A stretch of DNA of 64,000 nucleotides from Phallus indusiatus (GCA_027605045.1 JAQFWX010000008.1:1426001-1490000); one strand, 5' to 3'. Numbered from the stretch's first letter, positions 1 through 12,225 are shown. A program made the numbers and translations. Notes: generated from the sequence alone by a model not told the origin.

Positions 1-2090
1 GATCCGAACAATATCCAAACCAGGATCCAGCAAACACGCTGGCATTCCCGTCTCAACTCCGGACTCGGCCTGAGGCGTTCCAACAACTTTTGTATCAGCA
101 GATTGATGAACAGGATTTGCACCCCGATCAGAGGCGACGGCAGCTCTTGCGAGGTGATAGTATACGTTTGTACCAGGGGAACCACAGGGCTGATCTGTAT
201 CAAGATGTGTGCCGATAGCAAGAATGACAAAAAAGGTCGCTAGCGTTAGAGAGTAAGATGGAGGGTGAGGATGAGATTTTGGTGAAGAGCTAGTGGTGCT
301 TGAGAAAGGATATATGACGTTGAATATAGCGGCCATGAAATGAGAGCGAGAGATGGGGTCGTATAACCAGCTTGAGTGAGCGTAGCTAATAGATTAAATG
401 AGATTTAGTACAGAGTACCAGGTGCGAAAAGACTTACTAAATGTCAACCAATTTCATTGCTTCGTCGTAATCGGGTATATAGCTTCGAATTCTCAGTAGA
501 ATCTCAGAGCTAATATCCGCGTCATCTATACCTCCCATTGGAAACATTCGACTTGCATATAGGATATCCGGCGTGAGAATGGCTGACAAGCTTAGCGGCT
601 TCATAATATTGTTTGAGGGAGCAAAATTTGTGCTAGCATCCGTATGCTGTGAGTTAGGTTTAACATCCTCGTTCTTCGCGTGTTTTCGGGTAAATTTAGG
701 TAAGAAGAAAAGGGTAGAAAGGAGACGTACAACTAGGTAGTACTGTAAGTGTTCAGTCGTGTTAGTCGAAGATAAGATAAGATAGGGCGGAGTCTCAAAT
801 CGAAAAGATCTGTGCAATCAACCAAATGCAGTGCAGCACTGTGCAGGGATAGACATATATCATGGAACAAGTGAATTTGGGGGATGAGCATGATACAGAC
901 GGTGCAGGGTGCAGGTCCGTTGGCAGAAGTGATACGCTTTCATAACGAAACGCCCAGGGGAAGACGACACGGAAGGAAGAAGGAAAACAGACCACCACAG
1001 CAAAGATAGTACACCGAATGAGATTGCATGATGATGTTACTTACCCAAGCTCCTGCATTTTGGGCATGGTAGGTAGACCGCCCGTCTTCCTTGATAGAAA
1101 GGAGTCCAAGTGCTCGAGTAAGAATGTCGGGTTCCTCTTCACGTCTAGGCGACTTGTCCCGACGTTCGCTTGCGTTCTGGGTTGTGTCTATTAGAGACCG
1201 GGCTAGGCTCTGCCCGTCTTCGACGGTTTCATTGTTATCATTCTGTCTGGGCCTTAGTTCACCGTGTTTACTCGGTTTTTGACTATGATGTCTCGCTTGT
1301 CTGTCATAATGCGACAACCTGGGTATACTGAGATCGAGTCCAAACCGGGAATCACCCAAATGCAACAATGGATGTGTATCGTCTGAAACTTTGGCATGTG
1401 CGTCTTGAAGAGCGTTTTCTAGTTCGTGAACACGCCGCTTCAAAGCCGTGATAGAGTTTTGGTGTTCGAGGATTTTTAGCTGGATTTGTGAGTGAGGAAT
1501 AATTGATGGGCGCGAGGTGTCGCTCGGACTGAAGGGGAGGAAGATTTGCTAAATGAGATAATTGATGAAATGGTGGGGATTCAGACTTAATGACTTGCCG
1601 ATGGGTTTTTGACGTGTCGGATGGCACTAGCACACCTACACCAATCTAGTTCAAGCCCAAGATGAGAATGGGTAGTAATAGCTCACCTTGTGGACAAATA
1701 GCCTCACATCCTCGCCTGTGAATATTACTTGTAAGTCTACTGTGAGTTTTGAAGGCAGTTAAGAGAGTAACGCGCTTGATACAAGTGAGACAAGGGAATG
1801 AGATGACTTGGGATGTTTGAGCTGCCGAGCTTGTTTGGATGATGGAGTCGCTCTTGAGGCATTTGATCTTGAGTCTTGTGTCATCATCAGCAAATGGATA
1901 TAAAAAAACAACACTGAAAAGCGCACCGTTTACACTCTGCGCAGGAGGTGCTGATACGAGACTTGAAACCTGAGCCTGGAGCGATGTTGTCAAGTTTGAA
2001 GACGGACTGGCCTTGTCGTGCAAAGGGATGTTTTGGATGAATGTTGGAATGGTATTGTTTTTTGGTGCTGCCAGTGCTCACAGATGCCAT
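1..2090 (-). CDS. Zn2Cys6 transcription factor with fungal_trans domain, 3' end outside window
   Basis: Probable sequence-specific nuclear regulator. Start ATG at 2090 (MASVSTGSTKK). The Zn cluster is split over several exons: SCAECKR, then LKIKC after an intron near 1925-1870, then PCLTCIKR, then GCEAICPQG after another intron ending near 1727. This gives the six-cysteine fungal binuclear cluster. A short coiled coil follows (residues reading ILEHQNSITALKRRVHELEN, about 1485-1420), the usual dimerisation element. Further exons near 960-800 and 800-430 lead into WLYDPISRSHFMAAIFNVIYPF (split by no gap; about 380-300) and a hydrophobic LATFFVILAIGTHLD segment, typical of the fungal-specific regulatory domain. 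The gene runs off the left edge. Odd: 22 residues separate the third and fourth cysteines, where 5-12 is usual. Target genes are unknown. Family assignment is confident; exact exon borders are not. Confidence 0.82.
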
Positions 2091-2615
2091 GAGAGGAATT
2101 GGAGAGAGTAGCCATTACATTAGTATTTATAACTCGTATGATGATGATTGTCGGATCCGGAGAGAGATTAGCGATGCAGTCTGATGCAGTTCGCCGAGAT
2201 TAGCCGTGTGTGTGTGCTGCTTACGTACGCGGCTTCCCGTGCTTCTTCTCGTCGCTTCCCTGAATTGAAAACGACGACTAGCGCTGACATAAGCGACCCT
2301 GACTGCAGCTTTCGGTGTTGCTCCATTCAAGTTCCTTTTTGATCCCATTCCCTCCTTTTTTCCCTGTTCCTCGTCAGTGTGTGTCTCTCTCACTCTCTCC
2401 GGTACGTCGCTCCTTCTTCGCTGTCCCCGCTCTTCTCTTCCTCTCTCTCATATCATCTCTGCTGTGACAGATTTATCAATTGACAAAGAGAAAAAAAACA
2501 GAGTGCGAGAACAGATCGGCTGTACTTGCGGACTGTCCAACACGACGAGCGAGCATACAAAAACAAGTCTAACATCTACTCGAGTTCTTTTTTATTTGCC
2601 AGTTGGGAGAACAAG
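2091..2615. promoter_or_regulatory. Divergent promoter region between the Zn2Cys6 gene and RXT3
   Basis: A 525-bp space between two start codons pointing outward (2090 on minus, 2616 on plus), so both promoters and 5' leaders must lie here. Visible elements are pyrimidine-rich runs near 2330-2455 (TCTCTCTCACTCTCTCC type), common upstream of fungal transcription start sites, and an A-rich stretch near 2490-2500. No clear TATA box was seen on either side. Confidence 0.5.
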
Positions 2616-5600
2616 ATGAATGTCTCAGCTCTCATCCACGATGACGAACGTCGCCGCCATCCAGATCAACAGCACCAGCCGGTGAGTGCGGACCCTTTTA
2701 CTTATCACACCACTCAATTCATATGAACTTTATATACTATCCCTTCAACAGCCTTCTCATCAGTCCTCCCAAGGCGTTCCGCCACCATCTCTAGTGCCAG
2801 CATCAAACTCACAACAATCACTGCAGCCGGGCCAGGGCCAAGGACCTCCACCACCCCGGCCGGGATCATCGCTCCCCCATGCACCAGCATCATCTTCATC
2901 ATCATCATCATCAGCCCATGCTTATGCTCATCCTCATTCCATAACAACAGCTCCGTATCATCCTCATCTTCCCGGTCCCTCTTCTTTCATGGACGCCTAC
3001 GACCACCGTGATCAACGCGATAGAGAGCGTGACAGGGATAGAGATAGAGATAGAGACAGGGATAGAGAAAGAGACAGAGACAGGGATAGAGAGAGAGAAA
3101 GGGACAGGGACAGGGAACGTGACAGAGACAGATTAAGCATGCGGGATAGAGATCGTGAACGAGACAGAGACAGAGAAAGAGAACGAGAACGAGAAAGAGA
3201 CCATGACCGCGACCGCATCCTTCCACCCCCTCCACACATGAATCCTCATCTTTATTCACATCCCCCGCCTCTCCACTATACTTCCATGCCACCCCCTCAC
3301 ATCCTCCCACCGCCACCCCACCCTCCTCACGCTTACGCCGACTATCCTCCCGTCAAGCATATGGATCGAGATAGAGACAGAGACAGAGACAGGGATCGAT
3401 ATTCCACCCGTCCCCGTTCGCCTCCTCCCCTATGGGAACGTGACAGGGAAAGAGAGAGGGAGACTTATCGTGGACCAGTCATGGCTTCATTACGCGACGT
3501 CGACAGAGATAAAGATAGGGAACGTGAACGCGATAGAGACAGAGACAGAGACAGAGAGCGAGAAGACACCCCACCTTACTATCATCACCATCTACCGCCG
3601 CCGCAATCTATGCACTCAGCACCACCACCGCCACCCCCTCCGTCTCATCATACACATTATGCACCCATTCCGTCATCCCTTCCGCCACCTATCTTGTCGT
3701 CCTCACCCGATTCACCCCACATTTCTCAGACTACTTCCAGTCGACGGCGAGAGTCAGGCGGTCGTGAGGCTGAATCAGGTCCACCGATCGACCCGGCTTT
3801 TACGTCTGTCCTTGCCGACCTTGATCGCGACCGAGATAGAGATCGGGAAAGAGACAGAGGAAGAGAAAGACGGCGCGATTCGTTAAAAGACTCTCGTACG
3901 CGGGAGAGGGGGGACATCGCACCTCCTCTCCCTGCCTCTAATAATAACGGCAACAGCAATATGACATCGAATGCCGGAACGGGTCCTAACGGCGGAGCAG
4001 GTTCAGGTCCATCAGATCCTAAAAAGGAAAGAGATCGCAGACGTGAGCGCGGGATTTCCAATAATATCAATAGTGGCAATAATAACAACAACAATATTGC
4101 TCCCGGAGCCGGAATTGGGGCCGGATCTAGCGGCGGTGGCAACGGGAGCGGGAGCGGGAGAAACATCCACGCAAGACGCATGTCGTTGGGCGACGACCAA
4201 CTTGCTATGGAACATGAACGCGATTCTCTTCGAGCGCCTTCCACACCCGGTTTACCAATATCGCGTCCCCATCTTCCACCACCAAATTCTGCTTCTTCTT
4301 CCTCTGGTACATCGGCGCCTCCGCCTCATATGCGTGCTTATCCTCTTTCGGGACCCGGTGGCCCAGGTCCAATACCGATGCCGATGTCGAACGCCAGCAA
4401 TCGGAGTCCTGATATGTTGTCGCCTCCCCCCCCGCATTCTGCCGGATCAGCTGGATTGGGATCTATGCCTCCTCCTCTTCCGTCCCCTTACCAGTCTCAA
4501 ATTCCAGTTTCCGTTCTCGTCGCTCCGCCCAGAGTTCGTAGTCCCCCTCCCCCTCTTAGCCGTCGTGGGGGAGGAGGAGAGAGAGAAAGAGAAAGAGATC
4601 CCAGACTTAGCCAATCGCCGAAACATCCTAGTTCAGCTACTGGAGGAGGAGGAGGAATCAATGGCGGTGGTATTGGCGGTCCGCCTCCGCCTCCGCCTCT
4701 TCCCTTGTCAAGTCACCAACAGCTTTCTCCGATGATGATGAATACTCTTCCGCCGTTGTCTGGGAAATATGGTATGGGTAGCGGTATGTCACTTAATGGA
4801 CCTGGTGTCGGAGCGACAAGCGTTGGTAGTGGTGCAAGTCCGATACGGGGAGATAGAGATAGAGATAGAGACAGAGACAGAGAACGGGAACGGGAACGAG
4901 ACTTGGAGAGAGATTTGCCCCCTCATTCTCATTCTCATTCTTCACGTGCTTTTGATCATTCTTCGCGCATGTCACCGCCTTTACCGATGCATTCGACTCC
5001 GCCGTCTGGCAGAACGTCACCGCTGTATAGAGACCGCGAACGCGAACGAGAACGAGAACGGGATCGTGACAGGGAAAGAGAAAGAGAAAGAGAAAGAGAC
5101 AAAGAACGGGATAAGGTATGTCAGATTTTATTCCACAGAGTTATACTATTATTTTGTTGATTTTTGCCTTGGCTTTATTAGTTACATCATGGTTTCCCGT
5201 TGTATTCACATCCGCCGCCGCCCCAGAGCGGTGGCATGCAACCTCAATCTCAACACCAACATCATCCTTCATTCTCCCATCCTCACACTCCGACGACCAC
5301 TACCGGTCCGCCACCGATTCCACATACACACATCCCACACCACCAAATTCAGCATTCTCACGCGTTCTCTTCGCCCGTTCTTCCGATGGCTGCTCCTCAT
5401 GGTCATGGACATCACAACATCATATCCGCTCCTGGCGGTGTCAACACTGGACCTGGATCAGGTATTCCACCGCCTTCTCGACCTTCTTCCGGTTCTATGG
5501 GACTTTCGTCACCAATGTTGGTCTCGAACATAGCGCCAGGCTTCACCGTTTCGGGGAATGGAACGACGGTACCGCCTAATATTGAGAGGGAGAAAGAAAA

Positions 5601-8548
5601 AGATCGGGAGCGGGAACGAGAACGAGAACGAGAGAGAGAGCGTGGTGATCGTCATGCTCATTCGCATGGCCCTGCTATGTTCCCCCGCCGACGATTGTCT
5701 CCTGGTCCGGGTATGATTGGAGGAGGAGCGATTCTCCCACCACCTCCGCCGCTACCGCATTCTCACTCACAATCACTCCCTCCGCCACCTCCACCACCTC
5801 CACCACCTCCACCACCAACATCACAACAACAACAACAACATGCGCATGTTCATCTTCTTCCTCCATCTATCCACGCGCATCAATTCCAGCAGCAGCAGCA
5901 GTCTCAGCAAATGCAAGGTCCTCCTCCGCCTTCTGTAGCGCATCCGATACACGTCGTCCAGTATCAATCTGAGATGCCTCATCTACCGACACCTCCTGGA
6001 TATATGTCAGCAAATAATAATAATAACGATCGTGAACGAGAGCGACAACGCGACAGAGAGAGAGAGCGGGATGGTGGTAGCGGTATCAGAGACAGAGAGA
6101 AAGAGCGAGACAAAGACCGGGAGAGGGATAGGGATAGGGATAGAAATGATATTCATCCGCCTTCTCGTCCTCTGTCGCAGCCTCAACAACATTCACAGTT
6201 GCAAGGCCAACATATTTTACAGCAGCAGCAAGAGCTACAATCACAGCAACCTCCCCCTCCTATCGCGCAATTTCAAATTGTATTACCCGTCGGACCGTTC
6301 GGTTCACCCCCATTGTATAATAGTCATCATACACACCCTCACCCTCACGTTCATCACCCCGCTCATCATAGTTTATATCACGTTCATAATCGCACTCATC
6401 CTCTTTCTGGTATTTCTTCTACTACTCCAGCACCGACAGCCGTCCTTCCTATCCCAGGACTTGCAACCGCGCTCGATCATCTTCCACTTCCTCTTCCGCC
6501 ACGATCGCCTACCCCTCCGCCCTTGGAACCACCGTTTGAAGTTGGAACATTTGTGTTTCCAAATTTGCCATTTCCGTTTGTGTGGAAAGATGCAAGCGAG
6601 GTTGATGCTGCTGTTGCTAAGCCTTTGAATCCAGAGGAAAAGGGGGCGACGAAGGATGTGACGGATGATAGAATTGAGGTTGATGACGAAGATGGGGCTG
6701 CTTTTGTTAGGAAGAATGAAGTAACGCCTCCACTTGTTTCGGTCTTGAAACCTGCGCGGTCTGTATATGTGACTATTCTCATTCCGCATACGCATCTTCC
6801 TTCTGCTGTTCCGTCACCTCTTCCACTATGGGGTGGTGGACTGGGACCCATTGTTGTTTATCCTAACTCAGCTTCGGTTCCTGGGACTGTGAACGATATG
6901 GGACATCATATTAACGTGAATGGATCTCATTCTAACTCGAATCCAACATCCCGAGCTCCGCCCGTTCTTACAGCCAAAAGACGCATTTACACAGACGATT
7001 CGCATGTCGTGTTTTGTGCCATTCACTCTGGTTTTATTACTTGGAATGAAGTTCTCAGCGCTCGCAGCGGAAGAACGGAAGACAGCAGTGGCACTCAGAA
7101 TCAACATTTGAAGCAAAATCTAAAGAATGGCATTGTCGGCGCGAAAGAAAAGGACCAAGAGGCGGGGACCGAACGAGACCTTCAGAATACAGAAAGTCGT
7201 CAGTTAACACCCATTCCTCCAGCCAATTCAACCATTGACAGCACACAATCTCAAACGAAGCTAAATTCGAAAAAGGATCTCTTCCTGCGATTCAGAATTT
7301 GGAATTGTGGCGCCGGAGATGGAGGCTTTTGGTTGGGTGGACCTAGTAAAGCCTGGGAAGACGCTGTTGAAGCTGGTGCAGGGTTCAGTTACGAAGTGAA
7401 GCAAGGTTTTATATCTTTGAAGATGACTCCAGCGGTTGGAAATGATAATGGAGTGACTACCACTACAGCTTCTTCAAAGAAGAGCAGGAGAACAAAAGAG
7501 CGCGGGTCAGAGAAAGATAAAGATAGAGTTTCTGTGGGCTATGATGAGGGACTCAAGCTTGTAAGTCACTCGTGGAGCTGGCCTCATGACGGAAGTGGGA
7601 TCGAGGTCGTTGAGGCGAGATGGGTTGAGGTGAGTTGAAGTTTTTATTTTAGCGCGTCCCCTCATTCACATGGACGCTTATGTAATTATTTTGACTGACG
7701 TAATCTTGTATAGGCTCGCACGGCTCACTCTCTTCATCGTCCGAATCGATACGCGCGTCTTGCAGAGTACATCCAACGTCGCTGTGAGATTATGAGTGCG
7801 TATGATGAAGGTAACTCCATTCATATATGTATTATTTCTTTTTAAATTGGATGCTAAATGAATGAAAAGAGTCTATTCAACGACGCGGTCTGAAACGACG
7901 GCGTACTTCCTGCCTGCCGCGTTCTCTCCTACGAACCCTTCCATTCCCTCATCGTGGTTATGGCCTTGCGTACACCTCGGAATTTGACATTGATTCTGCG
8001 ATCGTTCGTAACCAAAATCACCCCAATAAACATGTCTTGGAACCGATTACGGAGGAGGATGCTGCAGAGGTTGAGCTGGATTCAGATGAAGAAGAGGAAG
8101 TGGGGATGATTAGACGGAGAGCCGTTGTTTGGGATGCAAAAAAGGGTGGGCCGAGGTGAGTTTGTTGAATATACGCTTCTCGTTTCGCGTTGTCTCATGC
8201 ATTGTTTGTCATTTTAGGTTTATGTTTGAATCTGAGGTCGTTCGCTCTTCAAACTCTGACAGACCGCTAAAGAAAAAACGAAGATTAGACGTTTCTGAAA
8301 GTGCTGAAGTTGCAGGAGGTGAAACTGAAGTTGGGAACGAGGAAGTGGGATTGAAGATTGATGCTGAAGGTGACGTTGAGATCGAGGTTGAAGGCCGAGA
8401 ATCAAAACCTGACGGTACTAAACCGCGTGACCGTTCGTCGAAGTCGCATTCACGCTCAAGGTCGAGGTCGGGATCTGAGAATCCGTCATCGTCAAAGGTT
8501 GTTCCTGTGGTCGTTGCCGTCTCCGAAACGACTGGGGCTGAAAGTTAA
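2616..8548 (+). CDS. RXT3: Rxt3-type histone deacetylase complex subunit with giant charged low-complexity region
   Basis: Likely the Rxt3 subunit of the Rpd3L histone deacetylase complex, acting in transcriptional repression in the nucleus. Six exons join in frame: 2616-2681, 2752-5115, 5182-7629, 7714-7810, 7870-8155, 8218-8548, giving about 1,863 residues. The conserved block is C-terminal (about residues 1335-1625): SVYVTILIPHTHLP, then RRIYTDDSHVVFCAIHSGFI, then LRFRIWNCGAGDGGFW and a final SHSWSWPHDGSGIEVVEARW. YTDDSD-like plus IHSGF is the hallmark of the Rxt3 family. The first 1,300 residues are Pro, His, Ser and Gln runs interrupted by long Arg-Asp/Arg-Glu dipeptide arrays; yeast Rxt3 is several times shorter. 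The tail is acidic, then KKKRRL and an RS-like segment, probably nuclear localisation. The assignment rests on the C-terminal block; the repeat region by itself would be uninformative. Confidence 0.85.
3010..3215 (+). repeat. Arg-Asp/Arg-Glu dipeptide repeat tract in RXT3
   Basis: Degenerate 6-bp repeat of the GA(T/C/A)AGA type encoding about 65 residues of alternating R with D or E. Related shorter tracts lie in the same gene near 3364-3400, 3505-3570, 3823-3880, 4850-4910, 5030-5112, 5584-5660 and 6028-6150. Codons vary (AGA, AGG, CGT, CGA, CGC; GAT, GAC, GAA, GAG), so the protein repeat is kept while the DNA repeat is eroded. Confidence 0.9.
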
Positions 8549-9581
8549 CAAACGGGGCGGTTCCGCGATATTTACTTTGTAAGAGATGACACCGCTCAAT
8601 AATATCGGCACTGTGTCAACAGCAACAACTCAGGATCGCATATCGCCTAACGCGTTTTCTCGTTTATCACGGACCACCTGTCAATAGATTTGCATACAAC
8701 ACTCATTCCTACCGGAATTGGTAGCTATTAGCTCTATCGAGTTAGACGGACAATACGGCAACGGACTATCGTACGAGAGAGAGTATTTGTGTTTTTCAGT
8801 TTTTTCTTTGGTTCGTTTGGTGGTCAGCTGTGCTACAACAAATGGTGTATTCTTATGACATCCTTGTGTATTACTTCTCTATTTGTTAATCTGTAATCAT
8901 TTTGTCTTGTTATAGCATTTTGTTAATGAAGGGCGTAGAGTTGATCACGATATCTCAATGATACAAGGAAAATATTTACTCGAGAATCAGGTTGTAATGA
9001 TGCTTGGTTTTAACCACTTCGCCTTCTCGTCAAATCACTCAGTTTAGCTAATTTAGCGTGACAAACTAATGCTTAGCGTTCAGGCTTTCAGGCATTATGT
9101 CATGCTGGTTCCCATCAAAACCTTTCATTTAAATGTTGAACTGAGGCACAGCGTCATAGCCCACAGCGAATAACATCTAGTAGCTACACCGGCACAATCT
9201 GCAATAATAATATTAACCACACTGTAAAGTGCCCAGTGTCTTCAGGGTGTATGGCGGGGTGAAAGCCGATTGCCGGTGCCGTTTCGTCAAATTTTGCAGG
9301 GAAAGCAAGCTGTCCAGTCCTGCTTTCCATACAAACTGCAAAAATTTCAAAATTTCAATCTGGCGTGTTATGTACACTGTAGTACGCATCCGTGCCTTTT
9401 TCTCTCCCATGGAAAAAAAAAACCTCGTTGCATCAATTATTAGTAGTGCGCGCCATAGGGCCGTACTAAACTTGGCCTGCTTGTGTGGGATTATGCATCT
9501 CGCGATCGGCCTGAGAGTGACTGCGGGAAAAAACGACGACACATTTAGAACAACTACTGCGCAATCCCAAATAGAAAGAGC

Positions 9582-9588
9582 TATATAA
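9582..9588 (+). promoter_or_regulatory. TATA-like box without an assigned gene
   Basis: TATATAA followed by an A/C-rich leader-like stretch near 9655-9685 (CCAACACCAAACCAAATAC). No gene on the plus strand starts within the next 340 bp except a short frame running into the (AC)n repeat and antisense to the transporter gene. It may drive an unannotated transcript or be chance. Confidence 0.3.
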
Positions 9589-9871
9589 GAGGTGTCGTTG
9601 TTCAGGAATAGGGTGTGTTTAAGACAACCCATGTTCGCTCGTCTCGGGTCCTTCCAACACCAAACCAAATACATTATCGAGCACAACATTATTGCGATAA
9701 AGACTTCTAAACAAAAATACTACTACAAGAGAAACCGACACCTATACGTGCCAGATTAGATAAAAGCATCCGTAAAAGGAGTGAGGGTTTCTTCCTTATA
9801 CCTATATACCTATTGATATCCACCCATACTCATATCGCAAATGAAAAGGACATCGAACATCGTTAAATATC

Positions 9872-9874
<3 letters not shown>

Positions 9875-9902
<28 letters not shown>
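9875..9902. repeat. (AC)14 microsatellite
   Basis: Perfect dinucleotide run of 28 bp, 25 bp downstream (on the minus strand) of the stop codon of the transporter gene. It probably lies in that gene's 3' untranslated region. Confidence 0.9.
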
Positions 9903-9903
<1 letters not shown>

Positions 9904-9926
9904 TCTTGTGCACATATACAGCATCA

Positions 9927-11669
9927 CTATGAGATTAAAACTGGTTCTTTGATGTCTTCATTCGACCTGGTCGGGCTTTCAATCGACGTTGCTCCTTCTA
10001 GAGCAATAGCTTGCCGTCTTTTGACGTATTCTGGAGCTTGCGGGTCAAGTTTACCCTGCGATTCAGCTATAAAGATTTTAGAAAGGGGAAGAAGCGGGCC
10101 GCAAACGGGGGGAATGAGAAAACCGTACGTGTCGCATGCCAAAAGTAGACCACCAGCCCAATGACGACCACAGCAAACGCAGGGAAGTAAAGCCAGAAGG
10201 GTTTATAATGCTGCGCCATTCCGTCAGAAAGTCAAGCTTTCAAACATTCAATACGTACGAATAAGAACAGCCCGAATAGGAGTCCGTAAAAGTCGCTGGT
10301 TAACAAGCTGATATTATAGTATGCGGATGAAGCGAGACGGTAAATCCAGGGTGCCACGGTGTACAAGATAAACATGGCTGCAGTGTACGCAAAAAGAAGA
10401 CCGACTTATTTCGCACAAAAAAGGCCCCAGGTCAGTCGAGGGTTTGCAAGAGTCTGTATGACGAGAGTATTACTTACTAACGTCTCCATGCCAGTTGGAG
10501 TGAACCCAATCTTTGTGTTCGAGTCCAGCAGCTTGAATGCCGTTGATGAGGGTCCCCCACATTCCAAGCATTCCGACAACTTCGTAAAGCGGCGAACGGC
10601 GAACAAAGAATTCCTCCGTTGCATTCGCTAAGAAAAAAATTTATACTCGTCAGTAATGCCTATGTATTATTATCATCGTTGAAAACATACTAAATCCGTA
10701 GAGAGTCGCGCCGATGATCATGAAGACATCACCTTTAACGAGGTTGACGGCGGGATAATCTTTTTGCGTCAACTTATCCGAAGCGACAAGCATCCCGAGT
10801 CCACCAATACAGACGAGAATTCCCTAGAGTCGGATCAACAAAAAAAAACAACAAATAGGAGTCTAGTCCGATGATGGAGTGCCATTACCAAAAGCTGTGT
10901 CCAGTGATATTTGGGCCTCATGTACAACCAAGCGAAGAATAAGCACATGGGAATGGCCCATCTGATTTTGAGGTTGATCCGAATCAGAAGATCTGAGCGG
11001 AAGGGAAAGAGAAAATAGCGGAATGTACTACTCACGCATCGAGGAGCATGCAGGAGAGAAGTGTGGTGTATTGATAGGCTTTGACGACGAGGAAGTTGCC
11101 TTCGACGTCGCATGCGGCGAGGATAAAGTCTGGGGAAGCAATTCATGTATGACATGATGGATGAATGAGGTAAGTTGAAAAATAACTGACATTTCCAACC
11201 ATCTCGGAAAACCATTTCTAACCAGCCTTTGAATCCATCTATAACGGACCCCAAATTCAGAATCTCCGAAAACAAAGAAGGAGGAGTGATGGAACGTACA
11301 GCGATATATTGTGTAAGGAGTGTACACGACAAACAAGGAGAAATACCTACGAGATATCAGGGAAATTCATACGGGAAAAAAAAAACATGCAAATATGACT
11401 AACAAGAAGAAAGTCTGGGTGGTGGCATTGGCCCAGTTTCGGCTCACCAGCTCTGTAGTGGTGACATTGGTACAGGTTATACAAAGCGAGACGACTTGAC
11501 CGGCGAGAAGAGAAAGGGTGAAACGACGGGTCCAGAGACTTCTGAATCGTGCCCAGAAACTGTGCGAGAACTCGCGCAGGGAATCATAGTTGATTGGAGG
11601 ACGGTCGAGTGTTATGAGGTCGCTCTGAGTAGCGCTGCTAGTTCCATCACTTGGATTCGAAGGCTGCAT
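9927..11669 (-). CDS. SLC35F-family (DUF914) membrane transporter
   Basis: Multi-pass membrane protein of the drug/metabolite transporter superfamily, SLC35F1/F2/F6-like; the substrate is not fixed for this family. Ten exons join in frame from ATG 11669 (MQPSNPSDG): 11669-11404, 11346-11300, 11238-11191, 11129-11036, 10961-10889, 10823-10691, 10627-10478, 10404-10259, 10210-10129, 10066-9927, giving about 392 residues. Diagnostic sequence includes the conserved CDVEGNFLVVKAYQYTTLLS block in exon 4, WAIPMCLFFAWLYM, GILVCIGGLGMLVASD, NATEEFFVRRSPLYEVVGML and a C-terminal pair of helices ending in IGLVVYFWHAT. The cytosolic tail is hydrophilic (KLDPQAPEYVKRRQ). An upstream in-frame extension beyond 11669 exists but looks like leader. 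The gene is minus-strand and convergent with RXT3. Confidence 0.88.
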
Positions 11670-12225
11670 TATCGGTTGATATTGCCCTGTTAAGACGAGA
11701 GTCTTTTCGATTCTGACAGGCGAAAAGCTGGAGAATAAAGAAGAGAGACGAAGAGGAAGAGGGCGATTTATCCGGGAGTGTCGAACGGGGATTTGCCTAA
11801 TTAACCCAACGAACGTTCGCAATACTTTCGCTCTCTTTTTTTTTTTTGAGCTTTTTTGGTCTACTCTTTTATTCTCCTTGTTGACAGGTGCAGGGCGACG
11901 ACGACAAGAAGAGTATGGTTGGAGAAGAAGGAAAGGACCCAAGACGCTAGTGCGAGGGACAGACGGTGGTCGAAGCTAAGGCTAATGAGCGGCAGATCTT
12001 ATCCACATGATGTTCCTTGAAGTCGCTAGATACATTTCCACTCCGAGTCACGTGTTATAGTGATCATCTCCCGGCGACCCTGAAATTACGAATACAGATG
12101 TTTGTCAACTATTTTACAAGCCATAAAGTAAAGTAAAACTAATAGTAAAGTAGGCACTCGATAAAAAAGAGAGACAACGAAAATAGAACAGCAAGTTGTG
12201 AGTATAAGGTTAGGCAGAAATAGTC
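11670..12225. other. Intergenic region upstream of the transporter gene
   Basis: 556 bp between the transporter start (11669) and the stop of the next minus-strand gene (12226). It should contain the transporter promoter and leader; a T-rich run at 11837-11848 (A-rich on the transcribed strand) and a TCACGTG E-box near 12047 are visible. No coding sequence is supported. Confidence 0.5.

Larger units (their letters stand above)
8549..9926. other. Intergenic region, convergent genes, no supported coding gene
   Basis: 1.38 kb between the 3' ends of RXT3 (plus) and the SLC35F gene (minus). Open frames near 9213-9689 on both strands have no recognisable motif and overlap each other, so they are not called. 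It holds a strong TATA-like element at 9582-9588 and an (AC)14 microsatellite at 9875-9902, both listed separately. Confidence 0.6.

Noticed and set aside
3012..3239. Minus-strand frame of Ser-Leu-Ser-Arg repeats
   Set aside because: It is the reverse reading of the Arg-Asp/Glu tract of RXT3; the plus strand has the conserved domain and consistent splicing.
4769..5533. 254-codon plus-strand frame overlapping RXT3
   Set aside because: Another frame of the same repeat region crossing a spliced intron; composition is repeat-derived with no independent motif.
3010..6160. CRISPR-like regularly spaced repeats
   Set aside because: Repeats are degenerate hexamers inside a coding exon of a eukaryotic gene, without unique spacers.
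9213..9689. 158-codon minus-strand frame in the RXT3-SLC35F spacer
   Set aside because: Overlaps a plus-strand frame in the same DNA, lacks motifs, and spans a TATA-like element.
10406..10624. Apparent in-frame stop in the SLC35F gene after TWGLFCAK
   Set aside because: Resolved by an intron with a GTAAGT donor below 10478 and acceptor AAATAAG at 10405, giving HGDVIGLLFAYTAAM in frame.
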